Assembly: GCA_902362595.1 (NCBI GenBank)
Contig: CABIXF010000050.1
Coordinates: forward strand, 1-24,182
DNA from: Bacteroidaceae bacterium
GTDB taxonomy: Bacteria > Bacteroidota > Bacteroidia > Bacteroidales > Bacteroidaceae
Length of the DNA stretch: 24,182 bases
Direction of reading: 5' to 3'
Below are positions 23,116 through 24,182 of the stretch, one piece after another. The position numbers and the translations under genes are program-made. Each line of letters starts with the position of its first letter. Within the stretch, counting starts at the first letter, position 1. Under the pieces are notes generated by a model that worked only from the letters and a program-made list of their open reading frames with translations, did no database searches and was not told the DNA's origin.

Positions 23116-23961
23116 TTATTTCATTCTAAATTTTACGGCTGCCCAGTTGTGTTTTTCGCGGTGGTGTACGTATTCCATACTTAGACTTTCCGCTTTTTCA
23201 CGCAATACCGGAATGTCTTCTGTGTAGAATCCGCTGATATACAGTTCGGAGCCTTTTTTCATGCAAGCTGCATAAGCCGGCATATCCTGTAACAGGATGT
23301 TGCGGTTGATGTTGGCGATGATGACATCAAACGGTTCATGTCCTTCCAGCAGGGAAGCGTCGCCCAGCGCTACGGTGATGTTGGAGATACCGTTCAGAGC
23401 AATGTTGTCGCGCGAATTATTCACGCACCAGTCGTCAATATCGATGGCAGTCACTTTTTCAGCTCCTCTCATGCTGGCCAGAATAGCCAGAATGGATGTG
23501 CCGCATCCCATATCAAGTACGGATTTTCCTTTCAGGTCGGCTTCCAGCAGTTCTCCCAAGATGGAGCTGGTGGTTTCATGGTGTCCTGTACCGAATGCCA
23601 TCTGCGGATTAATCACGATGTCGTATTCAGCCTTCGGGTAGTCTTTGTGGAAGGTACTGTGAATTACACAGCGGTTGTCGATGACGATGGGCTGGAAGAA
23701 ATTCTTTTCCCATTCTTCGTTCCAGTTTTTGTCTTCCGGTTCCGCGATGGAGTAGGTAATGGCTGTATCAGGTATCGGGAAATTCTCCACTACCTGCTTG
23801 AGGGCTGCTTCATCAAACTGGCTTTGCTGGATATAGGCCTTCATGCCGTTTTCACATTCCACGAAACTTTCGAAACCGATATCGGCGGTCAGTCCCGATA
23901 ATACATCTGTGATGGTCTCGTTGCACGGCTGTGCGGTAAAGGTCACTTCAAAATATTTCAT
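23116..23961 (-). CDS. prmA: Ribosomal protein L11 methyltransferase
   Basis: SAM-dependent enzyme that trimethylates ribosomal protein L11. From the ATG at 23959-23961 (MKYFEVTF) it has 281 residues. The N-terminal substrate-binding domain is followed by NPQMAFGTGHHETT (118-131), the SAM motif VLDMGCGTSILAI (148-160), the acidic AIDIDD (172-177) and IIANINRNIL (214-223). The frame is open upstream to 24003, but that extension crosses a -7 element (TACATTTG, 23993-24000), so the shorter start is chosen. It is monocistronic as far as can be seen. Confidence 0.94.
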   Translation of the reverse strand: MKYFEVTFTAQPCNETITDVLSGLTADIGFESFVECENGMKAYIQQSQFDEAALKQVVENFPIPDTAITYSIAEPEDKNWNEEWEKNFFQPIVIDNRCVIHSTFHKDYPKAEYDIVINPQMAFGTGHHETTSSILGELLEADLKGKSVLDMGCGTSILAILASMRGAEKVTAIDIDDWCVNNSRDNIALNGISNITVALGDASLLEGHEPFDVIIANINRNILLQDMPAYAACMKKGSELYISGFYTEDIPVLREKAESLSMEYVHHREKHNWAAVKFRMK

Positions 23962-23992
23962 ACGTTTGTGCGGTTTAAAATAGAATCTCAGA

Positions 23993-24000
23993 CAAATGTA
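23993..24000 (-). promoter_or_regulatory. Candidate -7 element of prmA
   Basis: On the minus strand TACATTTG is an exact TAnnTTTG match 31 nt before the chosen start codon. No TTTG was found at 19-21 nt upstream, so the -33 element is weak or absent. Confidence 0.5.
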
Positions 24001-24043
24001 CATAAAATCCTTGACATTATGGGTTCGTCGTACGCGAAAAACA

Positions 24044-24061
24044 ATCCCTATATGTAGGGAT
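24044..24061. repeat. Short palindrome upstream of prmA
   Basis: ATCCCTA (24044-24050), TATG, TAGGGAT (24055-24061): a perfect 7-bp inverted repeat about 45 nt upstream of the prmA -7 element. It has no T-run on either side. It may be an operator. The rest of 24062-24182 is AT-rich with no recognised feature. Confidence 0.5.
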
Positions 24062-24182
24062 ATTCTGTCGTTTGCTAATAGGTAAAATAACGTGAGTTCG
24101 AAATAGTAATAAATATATTTCAGTGATAATTAGAAACATAGCGATAAAAGTATTAAATTTATAGTGCTGAATTATAAGATTT

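Noticed and set aside
1..24182. CRISPR array, insertion sequence, prophage, tRNA or defence system
   Set aside because: No direct-repeat arrays, transposase or integrase motifs, tRNA folds or defence-type proteins were recognised; all sizeable gaps are accounted for.

Overview
The window reads as chromosomal core DNA from a member of the Bacteroidaceae (Bacteroides/Phocaeicola type). Three things point there. Many intergenic regions carry the Bacteroidota housekeeping promoter form TTTG-N19..21-TAnnTTTG. There is a gldE homologue in a mutY-ssb-gldE cluster. The trp operon has the order B-E-G-D-C-F-A. No rRNA, tRNA, CRISPR array, insertion sequence or phage gene was recognised, and the genes are tightly packed and intact.

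Layout. (1) 1-232: AT-rich intergenic DNA with a possible leftward promoter at the very edge and the terminator of rng. (2) 233-2325, minus strand: HU-family protein, a 30-residue AURKAIP1/COX24-type (mS38/bS22-like) basic protein, and RNase G/E. (3) 2533-9122, plus strand, divergent from HU: mutY, ssb (overlapping), gldE, a 4'-phosphopantetheinyl transferase and a 999-residue AsmA-like protein. (4) 9229-11821, plus strand: a POT-family transporter with its own strong promoter and terminator, then a secreted protein with a degenerate LytM/M23 domain. (5) 11918-14400, minus strand: a histidine kinase and its OmpR/PhoB-type response regulator, which comes first in the operon. (6) 14500-15549, minus strand: type I asparaginase with its own promoter. 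(7) 15636-22275, minus strand: the complete seven-gene tryptophan operon behind a roughly 200-nt leader. (8) 22384-23094, plus strand: an AlkD-like HEAT-repeat DNA glycosylase homologue. (9) 23116-23961, minus strand: prmA, followed upstream by AT-rich DNA with a short palindrome.

The most interesting element is the trp leader. The transcript encodes an unannotated 20-residue peptide with tandem Trp codons (W11-W12) immediately followed by a hairpin whose 3' arm contains the peptide stop codon. About 60 nt later comes a very strong terminator before trpB. The 3' arm of the first hairpin is an 8-nt perfect complement of the 3' arm of the terminator, so the two structures can be mutually exclusive. 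This has the architecture of ribosome-mediated attenuation, but with a 2:4 antiterminator instead of the enteric 2:3 pairing.

Together the trp genes convert chorismate to tryptophan (TrpEG, TrpD, TrpF, TrpC, TrpAB). TrpE keeps the LLESS segment used for tryptophan feedback inhibition, so both enzyme activity and transcription look tryptophan-controlled. The mutY-ssb part is genome maintenance, as is the AlkD-like gene. gldE, the PPTase and AsmA-like genes are envelope or lipid-related passengers of the same run.
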